Positions 1 to 8,420 of a stretch of 64,000 nt of DNA are shown here, piece by piece (position 1 is the first letter of the stretch; each line of letters starts with the position of its first letter). The notes beneath the pieces were generated by a model that did no database searches, was not told where the DNA came from, and worked only from the letters and a program-made list of their open reading frames with translations. The DNA is taken from assembly GCF_947331435.1 (NCBI RefSeq), contig NZ_CAMZOF010000007.1, positions 186,001 to 250,000 on the forward strand, in the 5' to 3' direction. This DNA comes from Pelagibius sp. Alg239-R121 (GTDB lineage: Bacteria; Pseudomonadota; Alphaproteobacteria; Kiloniellales; Kiloniellaceae). The translations under genes were made by a program, and so were the position numbers.

Positions 1-1
1 A

Positions 2-1123
2 GGGACCTTCCGCTACTACGCGGAAGCTATCGACAAGGTCTACGGCGAGATTTCACCCAGCGGCCCCGACGTCCTGGGGCTGATCCATCGCGAACCCTTG
101 GGCGTAGTGGGTGCGGTTGTGCCCTGGAATTTCCCTTTGATGATCGGCGCCTGGAAGCTGGCCCCGGCGCTCGCGGCGGGAAACTCTGTCGTGCTGAAGC
201 CACCGGAGACTGCATCTTTGACGTTGCTGCGTCTGGCCGAACTCGCTGCAGAAGCGGGACTCCCGGACGGAGTGCTCAATGTAGTGACCGGTGAAGGCCC
301 GGTCGTAGGCGAGGCCTTAGGTTTGCATATGGACGTGGATGCTCTGGTTTTTACCGGGTCGGGCGGTGTGGGGCGGCGTCTGCTGGATTACGCCGCACGC
401 TCGAACCTGAAGCGCGTGTATCTGGAACTGGGCGGCAAGTCACCGAACATCGTCTTTGCCGATGCGCCGGATCTGGAAAAAGCCGCTAAGGTGTCCGCTT
501 TCGGGATCTTTCGGAATGCCGGTCAAGTCTGTGTCGCAGGCTCCCGGCTTTTGGTCGAGGACTCTATCCACGATGCCTTCGTCGAAAAGCTCGTTTCGTA
601 CGCCGAAAAGATCAGGGTCGGTGATCCGCTGGATCTGGGCACGGAGATGGGGGCTGTTTCCAACGACGCCCAGTTGCACCGCGATCTGCTCTGTATCGAA
701 AGTGCGCAGTCACAAGGGGCTCATCTTGTGACCGGTGGAGCCAGGATCCTTGAAGAGACCGGCGGCAGTTACCTGCAGCCGACGATCTTCGATGAGGTCA
801 CGCCAGATATGACGCTGGCACAGGAAGAGGTATTTGGTCCGGTCCTTGCCGTGCAACGTTTCCAGGATGCAGAAGAAGCGGTCGCGCTGGCCAACGGCAC
901 GAGCTATGGCCTGGCAGCCGCTGTTTGGACCTCTGACCTCTCCAGGGCGCATCGGATGGTGCGTGCGGTCCGGGCAGGTGTGGTTCACGTCAATACCTAC
1001 GGCGGTGCCGATATGACAGTTCCGCTCGGTGGTACCAAGCAATCGGGTAACGGTCATGACAAGTCGCTGTATGCGCTTGAAAAATACAGCAATTTGAAGA
1101 CTGCCTGGATAGCCCTGGCTTAA
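2..1123 (+). CDS. NAD(P)-dependent aldehyde dehydrogenase, 5' partial
   Basis: The reading frame is open from base 2, so the start codon lies outside the window; about 373 residues are visible of a family usually near 490. It oxidises an aldehyde to a carboxylate. The FRYYAEAIDK segment, the PWNFPL cofactor-site motif, the general-base Glu in LELGGKSPN and the catalytic Cys in NAGQVCVAGSR are all visible. The N-terminal segment resembles gamma-glutamyl-gamma-aminobutyraldehyde/betaine aldehyde dehydrogenases (PuuC/BetB group), but substrate cannot be read from sequence. It is convergent with the LysR gene that follows and lies upstream of tdm. Oxidation of an amine-derived aldehyde is a reasonable guess. 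Confidence 0.9.
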   Translation, partial: GTFRYYAEAIDKVYGEISPSGPDVLGLIHREPLGVVGAVVPWNFPLMIGAWKLAPALAAGNSVVLKPPETASLTLLRLAELAAEAGLPDGVLNVVTGEGPVVGEALGLHMDVDALVFTGSGGVGRRLLDYAARSNLKRVYLELGGKSPNIVFADAPDLEKAAKVSAFGIFRNAGQVCVAGSRLLVEDSIHDAFVEKLVSYAEKIRVGDPLDLGTEMGAVSNDAQLHRDLLCIESAQSQGAHLVTGGARILEETGGSYLQPTIFDEVTPDMTLAQEEVFGPVLAVQRFQDAEEAVALANGTSYGLAAAVWTSDLSRAHRMVRAVRAGVVHVNTYGGADMTVPLGGTKQSGNGHDKSLYALEKYSNLKTAWIALA

Positions 1124-1133
1124 TCCGATGGGC

Positions 1134-2033
1134 TTACGAACCTGAAGTCAGCCATCCTGCAAATGCTTCCCGGTCAGGATTTGATGCTTTGATACGGGGC
1201 GTGAGCAGATAGTAGCCGGACTCGGTACGAACCGATTCTTCCAGCAGCCGCACGAGCTTGCCTTCCTTAAGGTGGTCGTCTACCAGATGGCGCCATCCCA
1301 GGGCTATGCCTAGCCCATCGCTCGCCGCTTGAACTGCCAGCGGGTAGGTATTGACGGTTAGATACTGGACGCTGTCGGGAAACGGGACTCCGACGGCGGC
1401 GAACCAACCGCGCCAGTCCAGCCATTCCTCGTGATGGCTCGCAACGTCAATCAAAGTGCAACTGGCGAGGTCTTCGGGGCGTGTGCCTTGAGGTACCCTG
1501 CTTGCCGGCGAGGTTCCACCAACGGGATAAACCTCCTCGTCCAGCAGCCTCTCAGCCATAAATCCTTCCCAAATGCCTTCGCCACGCAGGATGGCGAGGT
1601 CCACATCCGCTGCAAGGCAGTCGGCGTCGTCATCAGAGGAAATCAGTTTGATCTCAATGTCGGGATAGGCTTCTCGGAAGGATTGAATCCTCGGCATCAG
1701 CCAGAGCGTGGCGATCGAGTTGGTCGCCGCAATGGTCACACGCGCTGAAGTTTGCGCTTTGCGGATATCCCGAGAGGCGTCGGCGAGTTGGTCGAGGGCG
1801 CGGGCAACGATGCGGCGGTAGGCCTCGCCTTCAGGGGTCAGATGCACGGCCCTATGGGTCCGGACAAACAAATCCTGGCCCAAATTCTGCTCGAGCAGGC
1901 GGATCTTGCGGCTCACCGCGGCCTGGCTGACATTTAGTGAGTTTGCCGCGGCTGTGAAGCCGCCAAGCGCCGCCGCCGCCTCGAAAGCGATCAAATAATC
2001 CAGAGGCGGTAAGTGTTTGTGGCTATTTCGCAT
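1134..2033 (-). CDS. LysR-family transcriptional regulator (GcvA-like)
   Basis: A 299-residue protein of typical LysR length. The N-terminal winged helix-turn-helix covers about residues 8-68 (SLNVSQAAVSRKIRLLEQ recognition segment) and an effector-binding substrate domain covers about 95-295. The length and N-terminal style (PPLDYLIAFEAAA) resemble the GcvA subgroup. It is divergent from the tdm gene, with 105 bp between the starts, the usual arrangement for a LysR regulator and its target; control of tdm is therefore inferred. The effector is unknown. The ATG at 2033 is the first in frame that keeps the whole HTH. Confidence 0.88.
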   Translation of the reverse strand: MRNSHKHLPPLDYLIAFEAAAALGGFTAAANSLNVSQAAVSRKIRLLEQNLGQDLFVRTHRAVHLTPEGEAYRRIVARALDQLADASRDIRKAQTSARVTIAATNSIATLWLMPRIQSFREAYPDIEIKLISSDDDADCLAADVDLAILRGEGIWEGFMAERLLDEEVYPVGGTSPASRVPQGTRPEDLASCTLIDVASHHEEWLDWRGWFAAVGVPFPDSVQYLTVNTYPLAVQAASDGLGIALGWRHLVDDHLKEGKLVRLLEESVRTESGYYLLTPRIKASNPDREAFAGWLTSGS

Positions 2034-2138
2034 AACTTTTCTTGGCCCTAAGCCTTAAGCAATTTTTCTTCACAAGGCCTCCGCGTCAAGCTTCAATTGC
2101 AATGATAGAGCCATTCTTGATTCGGGGACTCGGTCGAA
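2034..2138. promoter_or_regulatory. LysR/tdm divergent promoter region
   Basis: This 105-bp spacer separates the divergent LysR and tdm starts, so both promoters and the LysR operator should lie here. It is more AT-rich than the flanking genes. I could not assign confident -35/-10 boxes. Confidence 0.4.
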
Positions 2139-4517
2139 ATGACGATAATGCCAAGGTTCGAAGCGCCTGCGACCCGTGGAACGATTTTGGTGCCGGGTCT
2201 TCCGGTGCTGCCGCCCGGCGTCGAACGGCATCCTGTACCCGGCGGTGGTTCGCGGGCCGTTCCCATAGAAGCCGGCGACGAAATTACTCTGGTTGACCGC
2301 GAAGGTCTTCAGCCTTGCGAAATCGTGTTTTTCGATGGGAATGGCCGGTCTGACGTCGCGATGCTCGGCGCCGAAGGCGCAGTTGCTCCCGTGGGACTTC
2401 AGCGCATCCTGGGCGGCAGGGAGTTCTCGGCGCAGCGGGTTCGAAAAGCGCTCGATGCTGGGGGCTTCGATCTCGGCGAGGCACAGGCCTTACGCCTGTT
2501 TGAGCAAAACTCAAGAGCCGGAGACAGCAAAAGCTTCGTGACAAGCAGTGACGGCCTGTTGATCGCTGCTGCACCCGGTGAAGCCATGGCCGTCGATGCG
2601 CAGACGCCGCCCACCGAAATCGTGCTCTACATCAAGCGCGCAAATCCGAAATTTCTCAAGCAACGGCGTTCAGCTCCGGATCCGCTGGCCGATCCCCTGA
2701 CGGACTTCAACATTCAGCCTGGTGAAGCCCAGGCCTACGAGGTCAAGGCTGGTCAATTCATTCAGATCCTCGATGTGCAGGGTAGGGAGTGTTCGGATTT
2801 TCAGGCTTTCGATCTGCGCGCGATCGAACAAGGGCGGGTCGCTGATATAGATCCGACCACGACACGCAGTCTGATGGGGTCTCTCTATCCGGCACCCGGG
2901 CTCTTCGCGAAGTACTATTCTCAAGACCAGGTACCGTTGGTGGAGATCGTCCAGGATACCTGCGGCCGTCATGACACCTTCGGGTTGGCCTGCACTGCGC
3001 GCTATTACGACGATATGGGCTATCCAGGTCATCTCAACTGCTCGGATAACATAAATACCGAACTTGAGAACTACGGCGTGCCGCCCCGTGGCGGCTGGCC
3101 GGCCATCAACTTCTTTTTCAACACAATGCTCGATGACGCCAATGCCATCGGGATGGACGACCCTTGGTCCAGGCCCGGTGACTATGTGCTTCTGCGTGCC
3201 TTAACCGACCTGCTTTGTGTCTCGACCGCCTGTCCTTGCGATGTCGATCCTGCCAACGGCTGGAATCCAACTGACATCCAGACCCGGGTCTATGATGCCA
3301 AGGAAGACTTTCAGCGATCGATAGGATTTCGTATGACCGCCGACGCCGACGTTCAAATGACCAAAAAAACCGGCTTCCACGAGCGGTTTGCGAAACACAC
3401 CCGTAACTTCACCGAATACAACGGCTACTGGCTGGCCAATGATTTCACCGGCCGCGGCGCGCTCGAAGAATATTGGGCCTGCCGTGAGAAGGCAGTGGTG
3501 ATGGATCTCAGCCCCCTGCGCAAATTTGAGGTGCTCGGCCCCGACGCCGAAACGCTGTTGCAGATGTGCATGACCCGCAACATCAAGAAACTCGCGGTGG
3601 GGCAGGTGGTTTACACCGCGATCTGCTACGAGCACGGCGGTATGATTGACGATGGCACTGTGTTCCGGCTCGGCGAAAACAATTTCCGCTGGATCGGAGG
3701 CTGCGAGACGTCGGGAATCTGGCTGCGCGAGCAGGCCGAAAAGCACGGTCTTGATGTCTGGGTGAAGTCCTCGACCGATCAACTGCACAATATCGCCGTT
3801 CAGGGACCGAAAAGCCGCGACATCCTCAAAGAAATCATCTGGACGCCGCCGACACAACCGACTATCGAGGAACTGCCTTGGTTTCGGTTCTCGATCGGCC
3901 GTTTGAACGATTTTCACGGTACGCCGGTGGTGGTCTCGCGCACGGGATACACCGGTGAATTGGGATTCGAAATCTTTTGCCATCCCAAGGCTGCGGAAGA
4001 GGTTTTTGATGCCGTTTGGCAGGCCGGTGAGCCCTATGGTATCTCGCCCTTTGGGCTCGAGGCTCTCAATATGGTTCGGGTTGAGGCAGGCCTGATCTTT
4101 GCCGGTTACGAATTTTCCGATCAGACCAATCCCTTCGAGGCGGGGATTGGTTTCACCGTGCCCCTGAAGTCCAAGAACGACGACTTCATCGGCCGAGACG
4201 CCATCGCCGAACGCAAAGAACATCCTGTGAAGAAGCTGGTCGGGCTGGAGCTGGAAGGCAACCTGGTGCCCGGGCTTGGAGACTGTGTTCGGATCGGGCG
4301 CGCCCAGGTGGGCGAGATCACCTCCGCCGTTCGCTCTCCCTTGCTGGGCAAGGTCATTGCGCTCTGCCGCATGGATGCAGTCCATTCCGAGATTGGCGTG
4401 GAAGTTGAGGTCGGGCAGCTCGACGGCCTGCAGAAACGCATTCCGGCCAAGGTCGTGGGCTTCCCGCACTTCGACCCGACCAAGGAGCGGGTCAAGGGCA
4501 ACTACGAAGCAGCGTAA
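2139..4517 (+). CDS. tdm: Trimethylamine N-oxide demethylase (DUF1989-GcvT fusion)
   Basis: This 792-residue protein has the two-part layout of Tdm: a DUF1989 (urea-carboxylase-associated) zinc domain at roughly residues 185-390 and a GcvT-type tetrahydrofolate-binding domain from about 405 to the end (RTGYTGELGFEIF is the GcvT signature). Tdm converts TMAO to dimethylamine and formaldehyde, and the GcvT part is thought to capture formaldehyde on THF. Cysteines at 275, 301, 360, 365 and 367 in DUF1989 are candidate zinc ligands. About 180 N-terminal residues precede DUF1989, consistent with the length of characterised Tdm. The start is uncertain: a second ATG lies at 2148 and no strong Shine-Dalgarno is visible. 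A DUF1989-GcvT protein acting on another methylated amine cannot be excluded, but tmm in the same window supports TMAO. Confidence 0.82.
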   Translation: MTIMPRFEAPATRGTILVPGLPVLPPGVERHPVPGGGSRAVPIEAGDEITLVDREGLQPCEIVFFDGNGRSDVAMLGAEGAVAPVGLQRILGGREFSAQRVRKALDAGGFDLGEAQALRLFEQNSRAGDSKSFVTSSDGLLIAAAPGEAMAVDAQTPPTEIVLYIKRANPKFLKQRRSAPDPLADPLTDFNIQPGEAQAYEVKAGQFIQILDVQGRECSDFQAFDLRAIEQGRVADIDPTTTRSLMGSLYPAPGLFAKYYSQDQVPLVEIVQDTCGRHDTFGLACTARYYDDMGYPGHLNCSDNINTELENYGVPPRGGWPAINFFFNTMLDDANAIGMDDPWSRPGDYVLLRALTDLLCVSTACPCDVDPANGWNPTDIQTRVYDAKEDFQRSIGFRMTADADVQMTKKTGFHERFAKHTRNFTEYNGYWLANDFTGRGALEEYWACREKAVVMDLSPLRKFEVLGPDAETLLQMCMTRNIKKLAVGQVVYTAICYEHGGMIDDGTVFRLGENNFRWIGGCETSGIWLREQAEKHGLDVWVKSSTDQLHNIAVQGPKSRDILKEIIWTPPTQPTIEELPWFRFSIGRLNDFHGTPVVVSRTGYTGELGFEIFCHPKAAEEVFDAVWQAGEPYGISPFGLEALNMVRVEAGLIFAGYEFSDQTNPFEAGIGFTVPLKSKNDDFIGRDAIAERKEHPVKKLVGLELEGNLVPGLGDCVRIGRAQVGEITSAVRSPLLGKVIALCRMDAVHSEIGVEVEVGQLDGLQKRIPAKVVGFPHFDPTKERVKGNYEAA

Positions 4518-4599
4518 TCTCTTCTGCCGGGGCAAATGGTTTCAAAGAGCGTGGCTGTGCTCTAATCTGGCTAGCCTGTGAATTTGGTTAGTTGAGTTT

Positions 4600-5889
4600 A
4601 TGAGTACCTATCGCTTCGGCGCGGATTTGGCAGTTTCCGCCGCCATGCCGAAATCCAACGTCAAAAGCCGGGAAGCGGTCAAGATTGGCGTTATGGCGCC
4701 TTTTACCGGCGATGCCTCCTCCTGGGGCTTGCCCGGATTCCATGCCAGCCTGATCTGGGCGGACTGGCTGAACGCGGGCGGCGGGCTGCAGGTCGGTGAC
4801 CGCCGCTATCCTGTCGAGATCGCCGCCTACGATGACCAGTATGATCCGGCCCGCGCGGCGATCGGCGCAAAAATGCTGGTCAACTCCGAAGAAGTCCGGC
4901 TGATCCTGACTCTCGGCGGCGACACAATGCCTGCCATCACCGAGTTTCTGACCCGCACCAAGACGCTTGCCACTACGCTGCTACCCAGCGACCTCTCACC
5001 CGACACGCCGTATCTGATCGCACCCTGTGAAGTGCATCCGATCTATGTGGTTACCGGCGTTGACTGGTTGGCCGAAAACCGTCCGCACCTTAAGACCGCG
5101 GCGATCTGTGCTCAGAAGGATGCACTGGGGTTGCCCTCGGTCGCGACCTATCGGGCGGCCTTCGAGGCAGCAGGTATCCAGGTGGTCGAGGAAATCCTTT
5201 TCCCTGGTGCCCTTAAAGATGTGGACGCGATGGTCGAGGTGCTTCTGGACAAGCAGCCTGACATCCTCTGCTGGGATACGGCCTACGAACCCTTCGTCCA
5301 TGCGCTGACCGAGGCGGCCTATCGCAAGGGCTTCAAGGGGCAGATCCTGTCCTGCACCTGCGACAACTACGCATCGCTGGTGGCCAAGACCAGCGAGGAA
5401 TTCATGGAAGGTTTCGTCTTCCAGTTCCCCGATTTCGACGACCCTGCGCTCAACGACCCGCGCATCATGTTCACCCGCCCCAACGAGTTCTACGCTGAAT
5501 TTAACCGCCGATATCCCGGCGAGTGGAGCGCGGTGCCCTGGGAATATTTCTCGATCCTGGAAATCTGGCGCGGCGCCGTCGAGCGCGCCCAGACGGTCGA
5601 AGCTTTGCCCGTGCTTACCGCCATGCGCACCGGCGGCCTGGGCCGTAACGTTTTCGGCGAAGCGCGCTGGTGGGGTAAGGAACTCTTCGGCATCGATCAT
5701 GCCTTGGTCGGCTCCTGGCCTGTCGTCGAAATCCAGCGTGGCCGCGCCCGCGTGGTCGAGTTCCGTTCCATCCTCGATTGGTGGGATCAGCACGGTGAAA
5801 TCCTGCTACGTCACATGCGCGGCTTCGGCCAGATGTGGGATCAGAGAATTGAGCAGCACTTGTCTGGAAGAGATAGTGGTGAAATATAA
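4600..5889 (+). CDS. Branched-chain-type ABC substrate-binding protein lacking a signal peptide
   Basis: A 429-residue Peripla_BP_6 (type I periplasmic-binding fold) protein. From residue 28 (VKIGVMAPFTG) to the end it is strongly similar to the binding protein at 25616, sharing LLPSDLSPD, QKDALGLPSVATY (Q-D-DALGLPSVATY in the other), EFMEGF-FQFPDFDDPALN and FGIDHALVG-type blocks. The N-terminus carries no hydrophobic signal or twin-arginine motif, and an in-frame TGA at 4579-4581 excludes an upstream extension. It should therefore stay in the cytoplasm or be exported atypically. It follows tdm by 82 bp on the same strand, so cotranscription is likely. A cytoplasmic ligand sensor or a decayed transporter component are the alternatives. 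Confidence 0.85.
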   Translation: MSTYRFGADLAVSAAMPKSNVKSREAVKIGVMAPFTGDASSWGLPGFHASLIWADWLNAGGGLQVGDRRYPVEIAAYDDQYDPARAAIGAKMLVNSEEVRLILTLGGDTMPAITEFLTRTKTLATTLLPSDLSPDTPYLIAPCEVHPIYVVTGVDWLAENRPHLKTAAICAQKDALGLPSVATYRAAFEAAGIQVVEEILFPGALKDVDAMVEVLLDKQPDILCWDTAYEPFVHALTEAAYRKGFKGQILSCTCDNYASLVAKTSEEFMEGFVFQFPDFDDPALNDPRIMFTRPNEFYAEFNRRYPGEWSAVPWEYFSILEIWRGAVERAQTVEALPVLTAMRTGGLGRNVFGEARWWGKELFGIDHALVGSWPVVEIQRGRARVVEFRSILDWWDQHGEILLRHMRGFGQMWDQRIEQHLSGRDSGEI

Positions 5890-5976
5890 GATAGTATTAA
5901 TGGTTGAAAATTCGATAATTACGCCCTATTTATAATAACATATGGATTGAAAAACATAGAGAGGTAAATAACAAAC

Positions 5977-6174
5977 ATGGAGTTGTTCGGGTTATTTATA
6001 CCTTTGCATTTTATAATTCTAGGCGCGTTTTCGGTGTTTTTTGTTTTTGGGTGTTGGACATTGTCCAGCGACGGACACGAGAGGCGCGATCCCAAGAAAA
6101 ACTGGTATCCTGATGCCGATCCAGTAAAAGCTGAAACCATACGCAATCACATCCCCGGCGGACTCGACAGGTAG
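5977..6174 (+). CDS. Small membrane protein of unknown function
   Basis: A 65-residue ORF with one strongly hydrophobic segment at about residues 3-29 (LFGLFIPLHFIILGAFSVFF) followed by a charged soluble tail rich in D, R and P. A purine-rich GAGAGGT sits about 11 nt before the ATG. The surrounding DNA is much more AT-rich than the neighbouring genes. I do not recognise the family. It follows the signal-less binding protein on the same strand and a hairpin lies just downstream. The ORF could be spurious, but the segment layout looks protein-like. Confidence 0.45.
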   Translation: MELFGLFIPLHFIILGAFSVFFVFGCWTLSSDGHERRDPKKNWYPDADPVKAETIRNHIPGGLDR

Positions 6175-6182
6175 AGAAGATA

Positions 6183-6205
6183 GATCGAATAGATCTCGTT
6201 CGATC
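6183..6205 (+). terminator. Candidate terminator hairpin after the small membrane protein
   Basis: A perfect 7-bp inverted repeat, GATCGAA and TTCGATC, encloses a 9-nt loop and is followed by GGATTTTCT. The stem is short and the T-run imperfect, so this is a weak intrinsic terminator at best. It lies 8 bp after the stop at 6174. Confidence 0.35.
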
Positions 6206-6376
6206 GGATTTTCTAGGACTTCAGATGCAGATTTCCATTGAACAAGGTCCTCCCGGAATTCTTAAATGATCCCGCTGTAACGGCTCGCAGATTTACGGCT
6301 GTCAAAGCGCCGTGCGGATTCAGGTCTGCTGTTGTAATACCGCCGAAATTTTGTGTTTTGCTTAGAGCGGATAAGT

Positions 6377-6853
6377 ATGAAGTTTTCTATACGCGAAGAC
6401 GACCTCACTGGCGAAGCCATCGCCGGTCTCCTCCAAAACCATCTGGATTTCACTGCCGGCCAATCACCACCGGAGAGCACGCATGCTCTCGATTTGGATG
6501 AACTGCGCGCGCCCGATATCACCTTCTGGAGCGCGTGGGACGGCGGGACTCTGATGGGCTGCGTGGCGTTAAAAGCGTTGGATGCAGTTGAGGGGCAACC
6601 TGGGCACGGCGAAATCAAATCGATGCATACGGCGGAGGCTGCGCGCGGACGTGGCGTGGCGCGTAATTTGATGGAGCATCTGATGGCCGAAGCGCGACGT
6701 CAGGGTTATGGCAGATTGAGCCTGGAGACTGGTTCCATGGAGTCCTTCGCTGCGGCGCGTAAGCTCTACGCCAGCTTCGGTTTCGAGACGTGCGATCCCT
6801 TCGGGAATTATGTAGTGGATCCCTATAGCGAATTCATGACCTTGGAGCTCTAA
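6377..6853 (+). CDS. GNAT-family N-acetyltransferase
   Basis: A 158-residue protein starting at the ATG of MKFSIRED; the earlier in-frame ATG at 6353 is less likely. The acetyl-CoA binding motif A is seen as MHTAEAARGRGVARNLMEHL (about residues 84-103), preceded by the beta4 strand GEIKS and followed by a C-terminal LYASFGFE block typical of small GNATs. It transfers acetyl from acetyl-CoA to an amine of unknown identity. It is convergent with choline-sulfatase, with only 9 bp between the stops. Confidence 0.88.
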   Translation: MKFSIREDDLTGEAIAGLLQNHLDFTAGQSPPESTHALDLDELRAPDITFWSAWDGGTLMGCVALKALDAVEGQPGHGEIKSMHTAEAARGRGVARNLMEHLMAEARRQGYGRLSLETGSMESFAAARKLYASFGFETCDPFGNYVVDPYSEFMTLEL

Positions 6854-6862
6854 GATTGGATG

Positions 6863-8320
6863 CTAATTCCGCACGTATTTCCGCGCGGCGTCATCCCTGA
6901 CGACATAATCCCAATAGGTTCCGTTTTTGGCCATGGCCTCGTTCACGACCTGCTTTTGGGCGAGGCGGGACCAAATTTCCCGTTGGATGAACTCAACATC
7001 GAAGGTCCCGCCAGTCACCAGGCTGGTCAGTTCCTCCTGCACCCTCGCGTAGTTTCGCTGTCCAGCGAGGTTATTCCACTCTCCGGGATCTTCGTCGAGC
7101 TTGAAAAGCTGCGGCTCGGATCCGTGGATGTAGATGAGCTTCCACGGCCCTTTTCGGACCATGAAGCAAGGCCGCATGATGCCTTCGCCATGGTACTCGC
7201 TGATGACCGGAATGATCTCGATATCACCGCCCTGAAGCGCGGAAAGCAGGGATCTGCCATCCATTGGCGTGACCGGTTCGACCGAGGCGATATCCAGAAA
7301 GGTCGCTGGAAGATCCAGCAGCGAAACCGGCGTATCAACGGTTCCTTTGGCGATTCCGGGACCTGCGGCGATCATCGGAATCCGTGTCGACCACTCATAT
7401 AGACTGCGTTTCTGGATCATGCCCTTCTCGCCGAGCATCTCGCCGTGGTCGGCCGTGAAGATGACCAGCGTGTTGCCGTCGAGGCCGGTTTCTTCCAGGA
7501 CCTCCAGTAACTCGCCCAGCTTGTCATCGACGTAATGCGTTAGCGCCAAAAACCCGCGCCGCATCGCGATCAAGTGTTCCGGATCCCGGATGCTGTTCCG
7601 GTCCAGGCCGTACCAGCGGATCAGCGCGCGATCCAGGTCGGAGTAGGAGGCCTCCATATTGTCGGGATAGTGAGGCAGCGGGACCTCCACATCTTTGTAG
7701 AGTTCCCAGTATTTCTTCGGGACGACATAAGGCGGATGCGGGTTGGTGTAGGAAACGGTTAGCATGAACGGGCAATCCGGTGCGTTCCGTAAATATTCCA
7801 GAGCCCGCAGGTGGGTTTCTTCGTCGTACTGAAGTTCGGTGCTCCACCCCGAGCCGATATTCTGGCTGCGGTACTGCGATGTGAAGTCGAAAGCCTCGGC
7901 ACTGTTCTCGTCGGGAAGCGGATAGGACCAGATAAATCCGGCGGGATAGACGTCGGTGTTCAGACGGCGCTGAAATCCGTGCAACTGGTCCGCCCCGATG
8001 AAGTGCATTTTTCCTGTTAGGACCGCTTCGTATCCCGCGTTCGTCAGGTAGTGGGCGAAGGTCGGAATAAAGCTGTGGTAGGGGTCGCCATTATCATAGC
8101 AACCGGTTCTGGACATGTATTGTCCGGTCATCAGACAGGACCTTGCCGGCACACAGATCGGGCTGGGTGTGTAGGCATTGGTGAATTGAACGCCGCGCTC
8201 GGCCAAGGCCGTCAGGTTTTTGGTCTTGGCGCCAGCGTATCCGCAGGCCCCGACCAGGAAGGGTGTCATCTGGTCTGCGACGACGAGCAAGATATTAGGA
8301 CGGGATGGGATTGAACTCAT
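6863..8320 (-). CDS. betC: Choline-sulfatase
   Basis: A 485-residue sulfatase of the alkaline-phosphatase superfamily. Cys56 in SPICVPARS is the formylglycine precursor in the C-x-P-A-R sulfatase signature, and Asp16 (VVADQM) is a calcium-ligand candidate. The segments SRTGCYDNGD, TGKMHFIGADQLHGF and TADHGEMLGEKG closely follow choline-sulfatase BetC, which hydrolyses choline-O-sulfate to choline and sulfate. No signal peptide is visible, as in cytoplasmic BetC. No betA, betB or betI genes adjoin it. It is divergent from a GlxA-type regulator of the kind that controls choline/betaine catabolism. Another sulfate monoester remains possible as the substrate. Confidence 0.85.
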   Translation of the reverse strand: MSSIPSRPNILLVVADQMTPFLVGACGYAGAKTKNLTALAERGVQFTNAYTPSPICVPARSCLMTGQYMSRTGCYDNGDPYHSFIPTFAHYLTNAGYEAVLTGKMHFIGADQLHGFQRRLNTDVYPAGFIWSYPLPDENSAEAFDFTSQYRSQNIGSGWSTELQYDEETHLRALEYLRNAPDCPFMLTVSYTNPHPPYVVPKKYWELYKDVEVPLPHYPDNMEASYSDLDRALIRWYGLDRNSIRDPEHLIAMRRGFLALTHYVDDKLGELLEVLEETGLDGNTLVIFTADHGEMLGEKGMIQKRSLYEWSTRIPMIAAGPGIAKGTVDTPVSLLDLPATFLDIASVEPVTPMDGRSLLSALQGGDIEIIPVISEYHGEGIMRPCFMVRKGPWKLIYIHGSEPQLFKLDEDPGEWNNLAGQRNYARVQEELTSLVTGGTFDVEFIQREIWSRLAQKQVVNEAMAKNGTYWDYVVRDDAARKYVRN

Positions 8321-8420
8321 GACGGCAATGATCCTTCACTACTGGATGCATTGAAGATAACCGGATTGCCGAGACTGACTTATCTGGAATTGGCCAAAAA
8401 ACATCGATAACTTGCCAGTC

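Noticed and set aside
3201-4535. 444-codon open frame antisense to tdm
   Set aside because: It lies entirely opposite the well-supported Tdm coding sequence, has no recognisable domain or ribosome site, and reflects third-position GC bias.
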